Below, in pieces: positions 1-8,878 of a DNA stretch of 30,069 nt. The notes beneath the pieces are model-generated. The model had not been told where the DNA came from and did no database searches. It saw only the letters and a program-made list of their open reading frames with translations. The stretch comes from Acetobacteraceae bacterium (GTDB taxonomy: Bacteria; Pseudomonadota; Alphaproteobacteria; Acetobacterales; Acetobacteraceae), in assembly GCA_003506895.1 (NCBI GenBank), contig DNXO01000140.1:77022-107090 (forward strand), written 5' to 3'. Each line of letters starts with the position of its first letter. Position 1 is the stretch's first letter. The position numbers and the translations under genes were made by a program.

Positions 1-2052
1 GGCAAGACCACGACGACCGAGCGGATTTTGTATTACACGGGTGTGTCTCACAAGATCGGTGAGGTGCATGATGGCAACACCACCACCGATTACATGGACC
101 AAGAGCGGGAGCGTGGGATCACGATCACCTCCGCGGCGGTGACGTGCGAGTGGAAAGACAACCGCATCAACATCATCGACACCCCGGGCCATATCGACTT
201 CAACATCGAGGTCAATCGCAGCCTGCGCGTGCTGGACGGCGCGATTTTCATCATCGAGGGCGTGGCCGGCGTGCAGCCGCAGTCCGAGACCAACTGGCGC
301 CTGGCCGATCGCTATAACGTGCCGCGCATCATCTTCATCAATAAGCTGGACCGGACCGGCGCGGACTTCTATCGCGCGTTCGACACGCTGAAAGAGAAGC
401 TGGACATCGTCGCGCTGCCGTTGCAGTTGCCGATCGGCACGGAAGAGAACTTCCTGGGCGTCGTTGACCTGGTTGAGATGAAGGCCATCGTTTGGGAAGG
501 CGGCGAGCTCGGCGCGAAGTATCATTACGAAGACATTCCCGCCGACATGGCGGAGTCGGTCGCGAAGTACCGTGAGGAACTGCTCGACACCGCGCTGTCG
601 GTCGATACGACGGCGATGGAAGAGTACTTCGAAAAGGGCGACGTCGAGATCGAAACGCTGAAGAAGTGCATCAAGCGCGGCACGATCGACGGCACGTTCC
701 GTCCGGTGCTGTGTGGCACGGCGTTCAAAAACAAGGGCGTGCAGCCGCTGCTGGATGCGGTCATCGACTATCTGCCGTCGCCGATCGACGTGCCGGGCAT
801 CGCCGTCGCCGCTGAAGAAGGCGAGGAAGACGGCCTGGAGCCGGATCAACTGAAGGCCCTGCAGGCCAAGCGCCGCCGCATCCCCGCCGACCCGAAGGCG
901 CCGTTCGCCGGCCTGGCGTTCAAGATCATCAACGACAAGTACGGCACCCTGACCTTCGTGCGCGTCTACGCCGGCACGCTGAAGCAGGGCGACATGGTGC
1001 AGAACACCACCAAGGGCCACCGCGAGCGTATCGGCCGGATGTTCCAGATGCACGCCGACAAGCGCGCGGAAATCAAGGAAGTTGAAGCCGGCGACATCGC
1101 CGCCTTCGTTGGCCTGAAGGACACCGGCACGGGTGACACGCTGGCGTCGAACGACGATCCGGTGATCCTGGAGCGTATGGCCTTCCCGGTTCCGGTTATC
1201 GACATCTCGGTTGAGCCGCGCACCAAGGAAGCCGTCGAGAAGATGACGCTGGGCCTGCAGAAGCTGGCCGGCGAAGATCCCAGCCTGCGCCTGCGTACCG
1301 ACCAGGAGACCGGCCAGACCATCCTGTCCGGCATGGGCGAACTGCATCTGGAAATCATCATCGACCGTCTGCGCCGCGAATACGGCGTCGATTGCAACAT
1401 CGGCGCGCCGCAGGTTGCGTATCGCGAGACGATCTCCAAGGCGCATACCGAAACCTACACCCACAAGAAGCAGTCCGGTGGGTCGGGCCAGTACGCCGAA
1501 GTCAAGATCATCTTCGAGCCGCTGGACCGGAACACCGGCGTTCAGTTCGAGAACAAGGTGGTCGGCGGTTCGGTGCCGAAGGAATACATCCCGGCCGTCG
1601 AAAAGGGCATCAAGGTGCAGGCCGATACCGGCGTGCTCGCTGGGTTCCCGACCGTCGATTTCCGCTACACCCTGGTGGACGGCAAGTACCACGACGTCGA
1701 CTCGTCCGCCCTGGCGTTCGAAATCGCGGCGAAGGCTTGCTTCCGTGAAGGCATGAAGAGCGCCGGTCCGATCATCCTGGAGCCGATCATGGACGTGGAA
1801 GTCACCACGCCGAACGATCACGTCGGCGACGTGGTCGGCGACTTGAACCGCCGCCGCGGCATGATCCAGAACCAGGAGAGCTCGGGCTCGACAGTTATCG
1901 TGCGGGCGCATGTGCCGCTGAAGGAGATGTTCGGCTACATCTCTCATCTGCGGTCGATGACCAAGGGCCGCGCATCGTTCACGATGCAGTTCCATCACTA
2001 CGATCCGGTGCCGCGCAACGTGGCGGATGAGATCATGAAGAAGAGCGCCTGA
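1..2052 (+). CDS. fusA: Elongation factor G (5'-truncated by the window edge)
   Basis: Translational GTPase that drives ribosomal translocation in the cytoplasm. The reading frame is open from base 1, which falls inside the P-loop (the visible protein begins Gly-Lys-Thr-Thr), so roughly the first 20 residues lie outside the window. About 683 residues are visible, close to a full EF-G. The switch region (RGITI), the G3 motif DTPGH (about 178-192) and an NKLD G4 motif (about 340-351) are present, followed by domains II to V. The G4 motif is NKLD rather than the commoner NKMD, and the C-terminus (FGYISHLRSMTKGRA) differs from the usual FGYATDLRS type, so this may be a divergent lineage or a second EF-G copy. 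No tuf follows, unlike the classical str operon; a strong terminator comes 25 bases after the stop. Identity as EF-G is very secure; orthology to the main str-operon copy is less so. Confidence 0.97.
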   Translation, partial: GKTTTTERILYYTGVSHKIGEVHDGNTTTDYMDQERERGITITSAAVTCEWKDNRINIIDTPGHIDFNIEVNRSLRVLDGAIFIIEGVAGVQPQSETNWRLADRYNVPRIIFINKLDRTGADFYRAFDTLKEKLDIVALPLQLPIGTEENFLGVVDLVEMKAIVWEGGELGAKYHYEDIPADMAESVAKYREELLDTALSVDTTAMEEYFEKGDVEIETLKKCIKRGTIDGTFRPVLCGTAFKNKGVQPLLDAVIDYLPSPIDVPGIAVAAEEGEEDGLEPDQLKALQAKRRRIPADPKAPFAGLAFKIINDKYGTLTFVRVYAGTLKQGDMVQNTTKGHRERIGRMFQMHADKRAEIKEVEAGDIAAFVGLKDTGTGDTLASNDDPVILERMAFPVPVIDISVEPRTKEAVEKMTLGLQKLAGEDPSLRLRTDQETGQTILSGMGELHLEIIIDRLRREYGVDCNIGAPQVAYRETISKAHTETYTHKKQSGGSGQYAEVKIIFEPLDRNTGVQFENKVVGGSVPKEYIPAVEKGIKVQADTGVLAGFPTVDFRYTLVDGKYHDVDSSALAFEIAAKACFREGMKSAGPIILEPIMDVEVTTPNDHVGDVVGDLNRRRGMIQNQESSGSTVIVRAHVPLKEMFGYISHLRSMTKGRASFTMQFHHYDPVPRNVADEIMKKSA

Positions 2053-2077
2053 TCCTTAGGCGTTTGGATTTCGGAAC

Positions 2078-2110
2078 GGGCGCGGACCGGGTTGGGTCCG
2101 CGCCCTTTTT
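2078..2110 (+). terminator. Intrinsic terminator after fusA
   Basis: A perfect 11-bp inverted repeat (2078-2088 with 2095-2105, GC-rich) has a 6-base loop and is followed directly by five T residues. It starts 25 bases after the fusA stop and ends about 190 bases before the end of the convergent dnaQ gene. The rest of the gap, to 2297, shows no coding sequence or other structure I can support. Confidence 0.93.
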
Positions 2111-2297
2111 GGTGCGTGGCGTCGTAGAACGGCCGCGCTCCTCATGGGCTTGCCCCATCGCATTTGTCCAGAATGCCAAGGCATCATTCCACCGCGGGCG
2201 CTGCCACCACAGTCGGGTTCAACGTCGGCCGCGGGTGTCGGGACAATGCAACAGCAGAGAAGTTGCTGGGCCTGGCGCGAAGCCGATTGGGCCTACC

Positions 2298-2999
2298 TTA
2301 CGGCAGCAGCCAAAGCGGCTCTTTGATGCGTCCCAGAAACGCCTCATGGGCTGCCAGTTCCGCCTCGGTCGGGACAACCGGAAGCGGCGTGCGCGGGCCG
2401 GTACGGGTGTAGGCAGTCACCGGCCCCCTCGAGTCCTGCGCCGCCAGCGACAGGCCGCGCTGACGCCCGCCGGTGAGTTCGACGTACACCTCGGCCAGCA
2501 GTTTGCAGTCTAGCAACGCATTGTGGGTGGTGCGGCTGGACAGATCGATCGAAAACCGGCGGCAGAGTGCATCGAGGCTGTTCGGCATGCCGGGAAACCG
2601 GACCTTCGCCAGCGCCAGCGAGTCGATCATCCGATCCCGGCCCAGCGGCGGCATCCCCGCTCGGCCGAACTCCATATCGAGGAAGCCGAAGTCGAACGGG
2701 GCGTTATGCGCGATCAGCTTGCTGTCGCCGAAGAACGCGACAAGCGATTCGGCGATTGCCGGAAACAGCGGCTTGCCCACCAGGTCCGCACTGGTGAAGC
2801 CATGGACTCGGGACGCTTCGGGGGGGATGTCGCGCTGCGGGTCGATCATCGCGTGGAAATGGCGGCCGGTCGGCAGGTCGTTCACCAGCTCCAGGGCAGC
2901 GACTTCGATGACCCGGTCGCCGTTGAGCGGGTCCAGGCCAGTGGTTTCCGTGTCGAACAGGACGCAGCGGTCACCGAGTTGGACGGAGATATCGTTCAT
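2298..2999 (-). CDS. dnaQ: DnaQ-family 3'-5' exonuclease (DNA polymerase III epsilon-like)
   Basis: Predicted DEDDh 3'-5' exonuclease of 233 residues, the proofreading epsilon subunit of DNA polymerase III or a close relative. Exo I is visible at residues 16-23 (DTETTGLD, with Asp and Glu as metal ligands), exo II in the HNAPFD stretch near residue 98, and the exo III His-x4-Asp (HNALLD) near residue 158. The length is typical of alphaproteobacterial epsilon. The C-terminal part after about residue 180 is less conserved, as expected for the region that contacts the polymerase. It is convergent with fusA and lies 104 bases downstream of phaC on the same strand, so it may have its own promoter in that gap. 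The alternative is a non-replicative DnaQ-like exonuclease; the length and motif set favour epsilon. Confidence 0.88.
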   Translation of the reverse strand: MNDISVQLGDRCVLFDTETTGLDPLNGDRVIEVAALELVNDLPTGRHFHAMIDPQRDIPPEASRVHGFTSADLVGKPLFPAIAESLVAFFGDSKLIAHNAPFDFGFLDMEFGRAGMPPLGRDRMIDSLALAKVRFPGMPNSLDALCRRFSIDLSSRTTHNALLDCKLLAEVYVELTGGRQRGLSLAAQDSRGPVTAYTRTGPRTPLPVVPTEAELAAHEAFLGRIKEPLWLLP

Positions 3000-3103
3000 T
3001 CGAAGGCGTTCCTGACCGAGCGCGCATTTTCAGCGCCGCGGCGAGTCGTGGGAAGGACATTCCGGCGCAACCGGCCGGTTCGGGATGCTCGCCGGCGACG
3101 CGG

Positions 3104-4948
3104 CTAAGTCGTCTTGACCTTCACATAGCTCCCGGGGGCATCCTCGATCGCCTTCAATTTCCGGTCGCCGGGCTGGCGGGCGGGAACCTGGGCCTTGCTG
3201 GATGCCAGGATCCAGCGCTGCCAGTCCGGCCACCAGGAGCCAGCCATTTCAGTGGCCCCCTGGAACCACGCTTCCGGGTCGGGCGGCACGTCGGTGCTGA
3301 TCCAGTGACCGTATTTGCCGCCCTCGGGCGGGTTGACCACGCCGGCGATATGGCCGGACGCCGCCAGGACGAACCGCTTCGGGCCGCCCAGTAACTGGGT
3401 GCCGCGATAGGTCGATTTCCACGGCGCGATATGGTCCTCGCGGGTGGACAGGAAATAGGCCGGCGTCTTGATCTTGCCCAAGTCGATCGGCACGCCGTCC
3501 AGTTCGATTCCGTTCGGCTTCGCCAGCAGGTTCTCTTGATACATTTTGCGCAGGTAGAAGCTGTGCATCCTGGCAGGCATGCGGGTGGAATCGGCGTTCC
3601 AGTACAGCAGGTCGAACGGGAAGGGGTCGTTGCCCATCAGATAGTTGTTCACGACGAACGACCAGATCAGGTCGTTGGCCCGCAGCATATTGAAGGTGCT
3701 GGCCATTTCGTTGCCATCGAGGAAGCCGCGCTTGTTCATCTTGTCCTCAAGCGCCTGCAACTGCTCCTCGTCGATGAAGACCCCTAGTTCGCCGGCCTGC
3801 TCGAAGTCCAGCATGGTGACGAAGAAGGTCGCGGTCTTGATCCGGTCGTCGCCCTTGGCGGCCATATAGGCCAGGGTGGAGGCCAGCAAGGTGCCGCCCA
3901 GGCAATACCCGATGGCGTTGACCTCACGCTCTCCGGTGGCTTGCTCGATTGCGTCCAGCGCGGCCAGGTAGCCTTCCTTCATATAGTCCTCAAAGCCCTT
4001 CTCGGCGAGCGTCTCATCCGGGTTGACCCAGGAGATGACGAACACCGTGTGGCCCTGCGACACCGCCCAACGCACGAAGCTGTTCCGGGGGCGCAGATCG
4101 AGGATATAGAACTTGTTGATCCAGGGCGGCCCGATCAGCAACGGGCGCTTCAAGACTTTCTCGGTGTTCGGCGTGTATTGGATCAACTGCATCAGGTCGT
4201 TCTGGTAAACCACCTTGCCCGGGGACACGCCGATGTTCTCACCGAGTTTGAAGGCGTCGGTGTCCGTCATCTTGATACGAAGCTGGCCCTTGCCGCGCTC
4301 CAGATCGCCCAGCAGGTTGTTCAGGCCCTTCAGCAGGTTCTCGCCGCCGGTTTCGGCGGTTTTGCGCAGGACTTCGGGGTTGGTCAGCAGGAAGTTCGAC
4401 GGGCTCATCGCGTCGATGAACTGGCGCGAATAAAAGTCCACCTTCTGGGCCGTCTTTGGGTCCAGACCGTCCACGTGGGTGACAACGTCCTGAACGAAGC
4501 GGGCGGACAGCAGGTACGACTGCTTGATGAAGTCGAAGACCTCATTTTCCTTCCATGCGTCGTCCTTGAACCGTCTGTCGGATTTCCCGGCGTCGATCAC
4601 GGACTCGGTTTCCAGACCCATGATCCGGCGCGTGGTGTTCTGCCACAGCGTCACGTAGTCCTGCCAAAAGCCAAGTTGGGCCTGCATCAGGCGGGCGGGA
4701 TTGGCCATCAGGCGGGCTGTCATTTCCAGGAACGCGCGGCCGATATTCAATGGATCGGCGGCATGGTCTTCCTGCGACTGGCGCTTCAGCCACTCGCCCA
4801 CCAGCCGCTGGGAGCGTTCGGCGATATCAGCCATGGAGCGGCCGACGAGTGACGGATCGGGCATCTTGAATCCCGCCTGGTCCGCTGCGGTTGGGGCGGG
4901 CGAACCGGCAGCCTTGGTGTTTCCCACGGTCTTATCGTTTGAAGCCAT
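3104..4948 (-). CDS. phaC: Class I poly(3-hydroxyalkanoate) synthase
   Basis: Polymerises (R)-3-hydroxyacyl-CoA into polyhydroxyalkanoate at the granule surface. The predicted protein has 614 residues, normal for class I. The N-terminal PhaC domain (about residues 70-240) precedes an alpha/beta-hydrolase fold. The lipase-like box GYCLGG carries the nucleophile Cys349; Asp505 (in REDH) and His533 (in SGHIAG) complete the triad. I chose the ATG at 4946-4948 because an AAGGA sequence sits about 9 bases upstream; an in-frame ATG 30 bases further upstream lacks such support. The gene is alone: no phaA, phaB, phaP or phaR nearby. Its start is divergent from an OmpA-like lipoprotein gene across about 70 bases, so the two may share a promoter region. 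Confidence 0.96.
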   Translation of the reverse strand: MASNDKTVGNTKAAGSPAPTAADQAGFKMPDPSLVGRSMADIAERSQRLVGEWLKRQSQEDHAADPLNIGRAFLEMTARLMANPARLMQAQLGFWQDYVTLWQNTTRRIMGLETESVIDAGKSDRRFKDDAWKENEVFDFIKQSYLLSARFVQDVVTHVDGLDPKTAQKVDFYSRQFIDAMSPSNFLLTNPEVLRKTAETGGENLLKGLNNLLGDLERGKGQLRIKMTDTDAFKLGENIGVSPGKVVYQNDLMQLIQYTPNTEKVLKRPLLIGPPWINKFYILDLRPRNSFVRWAVSQGHTVFVISWVNPDETLAEKGFEDYMKEGYLAALDAIEQATGEREVNAIGYCLGGTLLASTLAYMAAKGDDRIKTATFFVTMLDFEQAGELGVFIDEEQLQALEDKMNKRGFLDGNEMASTFNMLRANDLIWSFVVNNYLMGNDPFPFDLLYWNADSTRMPARMHSFYLRKMYQENLLAKPNGIELDGVPIDLGKIKTPAYFLSTREDHIAPWKSTYRGTQLLGGPKRFVLAASGHIAGVVNPPEGGKYGHWISTDVPPDPEAWFQGATEMAGSWWPDWQRWILASSKAQVPARQPGDRKLKAIEDAPGSYVKVKTT

Positions 4949-5019
4949 TAGAGACATCCTTTGCGTCAGCGGCACCAACGGCTACACAGGCCGCTAGTAG
5001 CGGAGAGCGGAACCGGCAT

Positions 5020-6045
5020 ATGGTGGTCAGCGAAAGTCGTGCGCAAGCTAGTTGCGCGAAAAAACCCCGGCAACCCGCAATACGCGGCGCAGCTATGCTG
5101 GCTGCGATGGGCTGGATTTTAACCGGTTGTTCGACACTTTCCGCGATGAACCCGGTTAACTGGTGGCATCGCGAACAAGGCGGCAAAATCGCCGAAGAGC
5201 GCCCGGCGCCTCCGGGTGCGGACGACCCTTACCCGCAAATTTCGTCGGTTCCCGCGAAGCCGGAGGCTCCCGATCAAGATGCGCTGAAGAAACTGACCGA
5301 TTCGCTGATCGCGGACCGGACGAACGCGCAGCACGCGGCGCAAGCGGCGCCGCTGGCGGATCCGTCCTCGCCGAGTGCCTCGCCGACCCTGTTCGGTGTT
5401 GGCACCGCGCCGCCGCCGGCGCCGGTGATCGCCTCCCCGGGCAAAACTTCGTCCACCGCTTCGGCCCCAGGGGACGCCAGTGGGGCAGCCAGTGGGGCAG
5501 CCAGTGGGGCAGCCAGTGGGGCGGCGAGCGCGTCGATGCCGGCGGTGACCGCGCCGCCAGCCCCACCGTCGCCCGCGCCGCGCAAGGCGGTGCAAAGCAC
5601 GCCATTGGAAGCGCCTGCGTCCGCCGAATCCGTGGCAGCCCCGCAGGCACCGCGACCCGCGCTGCCGGAAGCCGCACCGGCGCGTCCGGGCGCCGCGGGG
5701 CCGCCTCCGGCTGCGGCCGCTGTTTCCCCGGCACCCATGCCGGTGGCGTCGTCCGGACCGTCGGCGACGATCGTGTTCCTGGAAGCGGCTTCGAACCTGT
5801 CCGCACCGGCTGCTGACGAGGTTAAGGCGTTCGCCGCGAAACGTGGTACCGCGACGATCAGCGTAACCGGCTTCGGCGATGCGGCTTCCAGCGATCCGGA
5901 TGCCCAGTCCGCCGCGCTGAACCTGGGCCTGGCCCGGGCGCAGTCTATCGTGGAGGCGCTGAAGGCAGATGGCGTGCCCGGAACGTCGATCCGCGTCAGT
6001 GCCGAGGCATCCGGCCACGGCGCCGCGCTGCATCTGGTGCAATAG
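5020..6045 (+). CDS. OmpA-like lipoprotein with a low-complexity linker
   Basis: Predicted outer-membrane lipoprotein of 341 residues. A basic, then hydrophobic N-terminus ends in the lipobox LTGC, giving lipidated Cys37. Residues about 50-250 are Ala/Pro/Ser-rich and probably disordered, and contain a tandem (Gly-Ala-Ala-Ser) repeat encoded by a 12-base DNA repeat. The last 95 residues resemble an OmpA C-terminal peptidoglycan-binding domain: a beta-strand, then GFGD (Asp at the diaminopimelate-binding position) and LGLARA (Arg at the second binding position), although the usual Asn before the helix is shifted. The ATG at 5020 is the first in-frame start that leaves a basic n-region; its ribosome-binding site (GGAG, 14 bases away) is weak, and an alternative ATG at 5095 lacks one. 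The role is likely tethering the outer membrane to the wall. The sequence gives no specific partner. Confidence 0.78.
   Translation: MVVSESRAQASCAKKPRQPAIRGAAMLAAMGWILTGCSTLSAMNPVNWWHREQGGKIAEERPAPPGADDPYPQISSVPAKPEAPDQDALKKLTDSLIADRTNAQHAAQAAPLADPSSPSASPTLFGVGTAPPPAPVIASPGKTSSTASAPGDASGAASGAASGAASGAASASMPAVTAPPAPPSPAPRKAVQSTPLEAPASAESVAAPQAPRPALPEAAPARPGAAGPPPAAAAVSPAPMPVASSGPSATIVFLEAASNLSAPAADEVKAFAAKRGTATISVTGFGDAASSDPDAQSAALNLGLARAQSIVEALKADGVPGTSIRVSAEASGHGAALHLVQ
5470..5529 (+). repeat. In-frame 12-bp tandem repeat
   Basis: Three perfect copies of ggggcagccagt (5482-5493, 5494-5505, 5506-5517) are flanked by two diverged copies (5470-5481 and 5518-5529). Each unit encodes Gly-Ala-Ala-Ser, so copy changes keep the lipoprotein frame and only alter linker length. 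Confidence 0.95.
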
Positions 6046-6071
6046 GCCCGAATCCTCGCGCACCATCCGGC

Positions 6072-6122
6072 GGGTCCGGACCCACCATCGCGGCAATGTG
6101 CCGGCGATGGTGGTCCAGACCC
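6072..6122 (+). terminator. Large imperfect hairpin, likely terminator
   Basis: Arms 6072-6091 and 6104-6122 pair over about 19 bp with one mismatch and one bulged C; the loop is about 12 bases. It lies 26 bases after the lipoprotein stop and about 90 bases before the aminotransferase gene. No T tract follows, so it is either a non-canonical terminator or an mRNA 3'-end stabiliser. Confidence 0.6.
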
Positions 6123-6213
6123 GGCCGGACATGGCCGATGCCGGACAGAAGCAGGTGCCATTTTCACCACCTGCTGCTACAATGCCAAATTCCTAAACCC
6201 CGAAAGGCCTGTC

Positions 6214-7446
6214 ATGAGTTCCGATTCCTCCGGCGAATTTCATCGCATCCGCCGTCTTCCGCCCTATGTCTTCGCCGAAGTGAATACGGCAAAGGCTAAG
6301 GCTCGGGGCGCCGGGGAGGATATTATCGACCTCGGCATGGGAAATCCGGACAGCCCGACGCCGCCGCATATCGTGGCGAAGCTGGTGGAAACCGTGCAGG
6401 ACCCGCGGTCGCACCGTTACTCCGTCAGCAGGGGCATTCCGGGGCTGCGCCGGGCGCTGGCCGCGTATTACGAACGCCGGTTCAACGTGCTGTTGAATCC
6501 CGAGACCGAAGTGGTCGCGACCCTGGGGTCGAAAGAGGGTCTTGCCAACCTGGCCTCGGCGATCACCAGCCCGGGCGACACGATCCTGGTGCCGAACCCG
6601 TCGTACCCGATCCACCAGTTCGGCTTCATCATCGCCGGTGCCGGGGTGCGGAGCATTCCGGCCACCCCGGATGAAGACATGCTGCGGGCGCTGGACCGCG
6701 CGGTCAGGCACTCCGTGCCGAAGCCCACGGCGCTGATCGTGAACTTTCCGTCCAACCCGACCGCGTATCTGGCCGATCTGGATTTCTACAAAGAGATCGT
6801 CGCCTTCGCCCGCAAGCACGAGATCTGGGTGATGTCCGACCTGGCGTATGCCGAGATTTACTTCGGCGACAAAGTACCGCCGTCGATCCTGGAAGTGCCC
6901 GGCGCCAAGGATATCGCGGTGGAGTTCACCAGCCTATCGAAGACCTATTCCATGCCCGGCTGGCGCATGGGTTTCGCGGCGGGCAACCCGCGGCTGATCA
7001 ACGCCCTGACGCGGATGAAGTCCTATCTGGATTATGGCGCATTCACCCCGATCCAGGTGGCGGCGGCGACGGCGCTGACCGGGCCGCAGGATTGCGTGGA
7101 GCAGATGCGCACGCTGTACCGCGAGCGCCGTGACGTGCTGATCAAGGGCCTGGTTTCAGCCGGCTGGGACATGCCCAGCCCGGAGGGGTCGATGTTCGCA
7201 TGGGCGCCGATTCCGCCGAAATACGCGCATTTGGGCAGCGTCGAGTTCTCCAAGCTGCTGCTCGATCGCGCCAAAGTCGCCGTGGCGCCCGGCCTGGGCT
7301 TTGGCGAGCACGGCGAAGGGTTCGTCCGTATCGCGCTGGTGGAGAATACGCACCGGCTGCGGCAGGCGATCCGCAATGTTCGCGGCTTCCTGCAGACCGG
7401 CTCCAACGTCGCCGAACCGGCGCTGTCCGGGGCGGACGCCCCATGA
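6214..7446 (+). CDS. alaC: Class I/II pyridoxal-phosphate aminotransferase (AlaC-like)
   Basis: PLP-dependent fold-type I aminotransferase, 410 residues. Visible landmarks are the substrate loop DLGMGNPD (39-46), Asn181 in FPSNPT, Asp209 and Tyr212 contacting the cofactor, the Schiff-base Lys243 in SLSKTYSM, and the GWRMGF motif just after it. The sequence type matches the AlaC/YfdZ group (glutamate-pyruvate transaminase), which is often labelled LL-diaminopimelate aminotransferase in alphaproteobacteria. The ATG is preceded by AAAGG at 6203-6207. Its TGA overlaps the ATG of hom by 4 bases (ATGA), so the two are translationally coupled. The pair is a common alphaproteobacterial arrangement and links amino-acid transamination with the aspartate-family pathway. 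The exact amino donor and acceptor cannot be read from sequence. Confidence 0.88.
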   Translation: MSSDSSGEFHRIRRLPPYVFAEVNTAKAKARGAGEDIIDLGMGNPDSPTPPHIVAKLVETVQDPRSHRYSVSRGIPGLRRALAAYYERRFNVLLNPETEVVATLGSKEGLANLASAITSPGDTILVPNPSYPIHQFGFIIAGAGVRSIPATPDEDMLRALDRAVRHSVPKPTALIVNFPSNPTAYLADLDFYKEIVAFARKHEIWVMSDLAYAEIYFGDKVPPSILEVPGAKDIAVEFTSLSKTYSMPGWRMGFAAGNPRLINALTRMKSYLDYGAFTPIQVAAATALTGPQDCVEQMRTLYRERRDVLIKGLVSAGWDMPSPEGSMFAWAPIPPKYAHLGSVEFSKLLLDRAKVAVAPGLGFGEHGEGFVRIALVENTHRLRQAIRNVRGFLQTGSNVAEPALSGADAP

Positions 7447-8735
7447 CCCGCCCGCTTTCCGTTGGTGTCGCCGGACTGGGAACCGTTGGCGGCGGTGTGC
7501 TCAAGATGCTGCGTGACAACGCCGATATCGTCTCGGCCCGCGCTGGCCGCCCGATCGCGGTGACGGCGGTATCGGCGCGTGATCGGTCGAAAGACCGCGG
7601 CTTTCCCGTGAGCGGCTTGCGCTGGTATGAGGATCCCGTGGCGCTGGCCTCTGACCCCGCCGTGGATGTGGTCGTGGAACTGATGGGCGGGTCCGAGGGG
7701 CCGGCTTTGAAGTTGGCCGAGGCCTCGATCCTGGCCGGGAAACCGTTTGTGACGGCTAACAAGGCGCTGCTGGCGATTCATGGCGCCTCGCTGGCTCGCG
7801 CGGCCGAGGAACGCGGTGTGCCGCTGGCGTTCGAGGCCGCCGTCGCCGGCGGAATTCCGGTGATCAAGGCGTTGCGTGAGGGCCTGTCGGGCAACCGGAT
7901 CAGCTCGGTCGCGGGCATCCTGAATGGCACCTGCAACTACATCCTCACCCAGATGCGTGAGCGAGGACGGGAGTTCGCCGAGGTTCTGGCGGATGCCCAG
8001 AAGCTGGGTTACGCCGAGGCGGACCCGTCGTTCGACATCGACGGCATCGACGCCGCCCACAAGCTGTCGATCCTGGCCGCGTTGGCGTTTGGCCGGCCGG
8101 TCGCGTTCAAGGACGTGCATGTCGAAGGCATCCGCCACATCTCCTCTGTCGATATCGCGTTCGCGACGGAACTCGGCTACCGCATCAAGCTGCTGGGTAT
8201 CGCCCGGCAGACCGAGGCAGGGATCGAGACGCGGGTGCATCCGTGCATGGTGCCAGTATCGGCGCCGATCGCCCGGGTGGACGGGGTGTTCAACGCTGTC
8301 GTGGCCGAGGGTGACTTCGTTGGCCGCGTGATGCTGGAAGGCCGTGGGGCGGGCGAGGGGCCAACGGCATCAGCGGTGGTCGCGGACCTGATCGACATCG
8401 CGCGGAATCGGGTCACGCCCGTGTGGGGCGCGGCAGGGGCGGCGCTGTTGAGCGCGCCTTCGGTGCCGATGAGCTCCCATGTCGGCTGCTACTACCTGCG
8501 GCTGATGGTCGTGGACCGACCGGGCGTCATTGCCGACGTGACGGCGATCTTGCGGGATATGGGCGTGTCGCTGGAATCGATGCTGCAGCGTGGACGCAGC
8601 CCGGGTGAGGCGGTGCCGGTGGTGCTGGTGACGCATGAAACCCAGGAAAGCGCGATAAGAGCGGCGCTGGATCGGATCGGGGCCTTGGAAGCGGTGATGG
8701 AAGAGCCAGCACTGATCCGGATTGTGGCGGGGTAG
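7443..8735 (+). CDS. hom: Homoserine dehydrogenase
   Basis: Reduces aspartate semialdehyde to homoserine, the branch point to threonine and methionine. The protein has 430 residues, the usual size of the monofunctional enzyme with a regulatory tail. An N-terminal Rossmann motif GLGTVGGGV (about residues 11-19) binds NAD(P); TANK (near residue 102) carries the conserved Lys; NGTCNYIL (about residues 160-167) and the acidic catalytic segment ending in FDIDGIDAAHK follow; an ACT domain fills about residues 350-430, consistent with feedback control by threonine. The ATG at 7443 overlaps the preceding stop. In many alphaproteobacteria glpX and recJ come next; here they do not, and the following gene is on the opposite strand. 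Confidence 0.95.
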   Translation: MTRPLSVGVAGLGTVGGGVLKMLRDNADIVSARAGRPIAVTAVSARDRSKDRGFPVSGLRWYEDPVALASDPAVDVVVELMGGSEGPALKLAEASILAGKPFVTANKALLAIHGASLARAAEERGVPLAFEAAVAGGIPVIKALREGLSGNRISSVAGILNGTCNYILTQMRERGREFAEVLADAQKLGYAEADPSFDIDGIDAAHKLSILAALAFGRPVAFKDVHVEGIRHISSVDIAFATELGYRIKLLGIARQTEAGIETRVHPCMVPVSAPIARVDGVFNAVVAEGDFVGRVMLEGRGAGEGPTASAVVADLIDIARNRVTPVWGAAGAALLSAPSVPMSSHVGCYYLRLMVVDRPGVIADVTAILRDMGVSLESMLQRGRSPGEAVPVVLVTHETQESAIRAALDRIGALEAVMEEPALIRIVAG

Positions 8736-8765
8736 GTGGCCCCGCCGTCGGTTCGCTTCGGTCTG

Positions 8766-8781
8766 GGCTTGAAGACAAGCC
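8766..8781 (+). terminator. Small hairpin after hom
   Basis: A 6-bp perfect stem (8766-8771 with 8776-8781) with a 4-base loop lies 30 bases after the hom stop. There is no strong T tract, so terminator function is only possible. Confidence 0.3.
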
Positions 8782-8844
8782 TGTAGAGACGGAGTTTGAT
8801 GCGTTATTCCAGTCGGCGTTGATGTCGACCCTCTGGTGATGCCT

Positions 8845-8878
8845 CCCCGTCATGCCGACGAAGGCCGGCATGACGGGG
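8845..8878. repeat. Alphaproteobacterial-type intergenic palindrome
   Basis: A perfect 13-bp inverted repeat (8845-8857, ccccgtcatgccg, with 8866-8878) encloses an 8-base spacer acgaaggc. The cgtcatgcc...aaggc...ggcatgacg pattern resembles dispersed palindromic elements seen in many alphaproteobacterial genomes. It lies between two convergent genes and could also work as a bidirectional terminator. Only one copy is present in this window. Confidence 0.8.

Noticed and set aside
2064..2513. A plus-strand open frame starting in the fusA terminator
   Set aside because: Its start overlaps the terminator stem, it has no ribosome-binding site, and its 3' half is antisense to dnaQ.
3941..4852. A 303-codon plus-strand open frame
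   Set aside because: It is entirely antisense to phaC, which has a complete catalytic triad. No ribosome-binding site or domain is seen.
5119..6170. Overlapping minus-strand open frames of up to 337 codons
   Set aside because: Arg-rich or Ala-rich shadows of the lipoprotein gene; the tandem repeat creates repeats in every frame.
8845..8878. A CRISPR repeat unit
   Set aside because: There is only one palindrome and no regularly spaced copies or cas genes.
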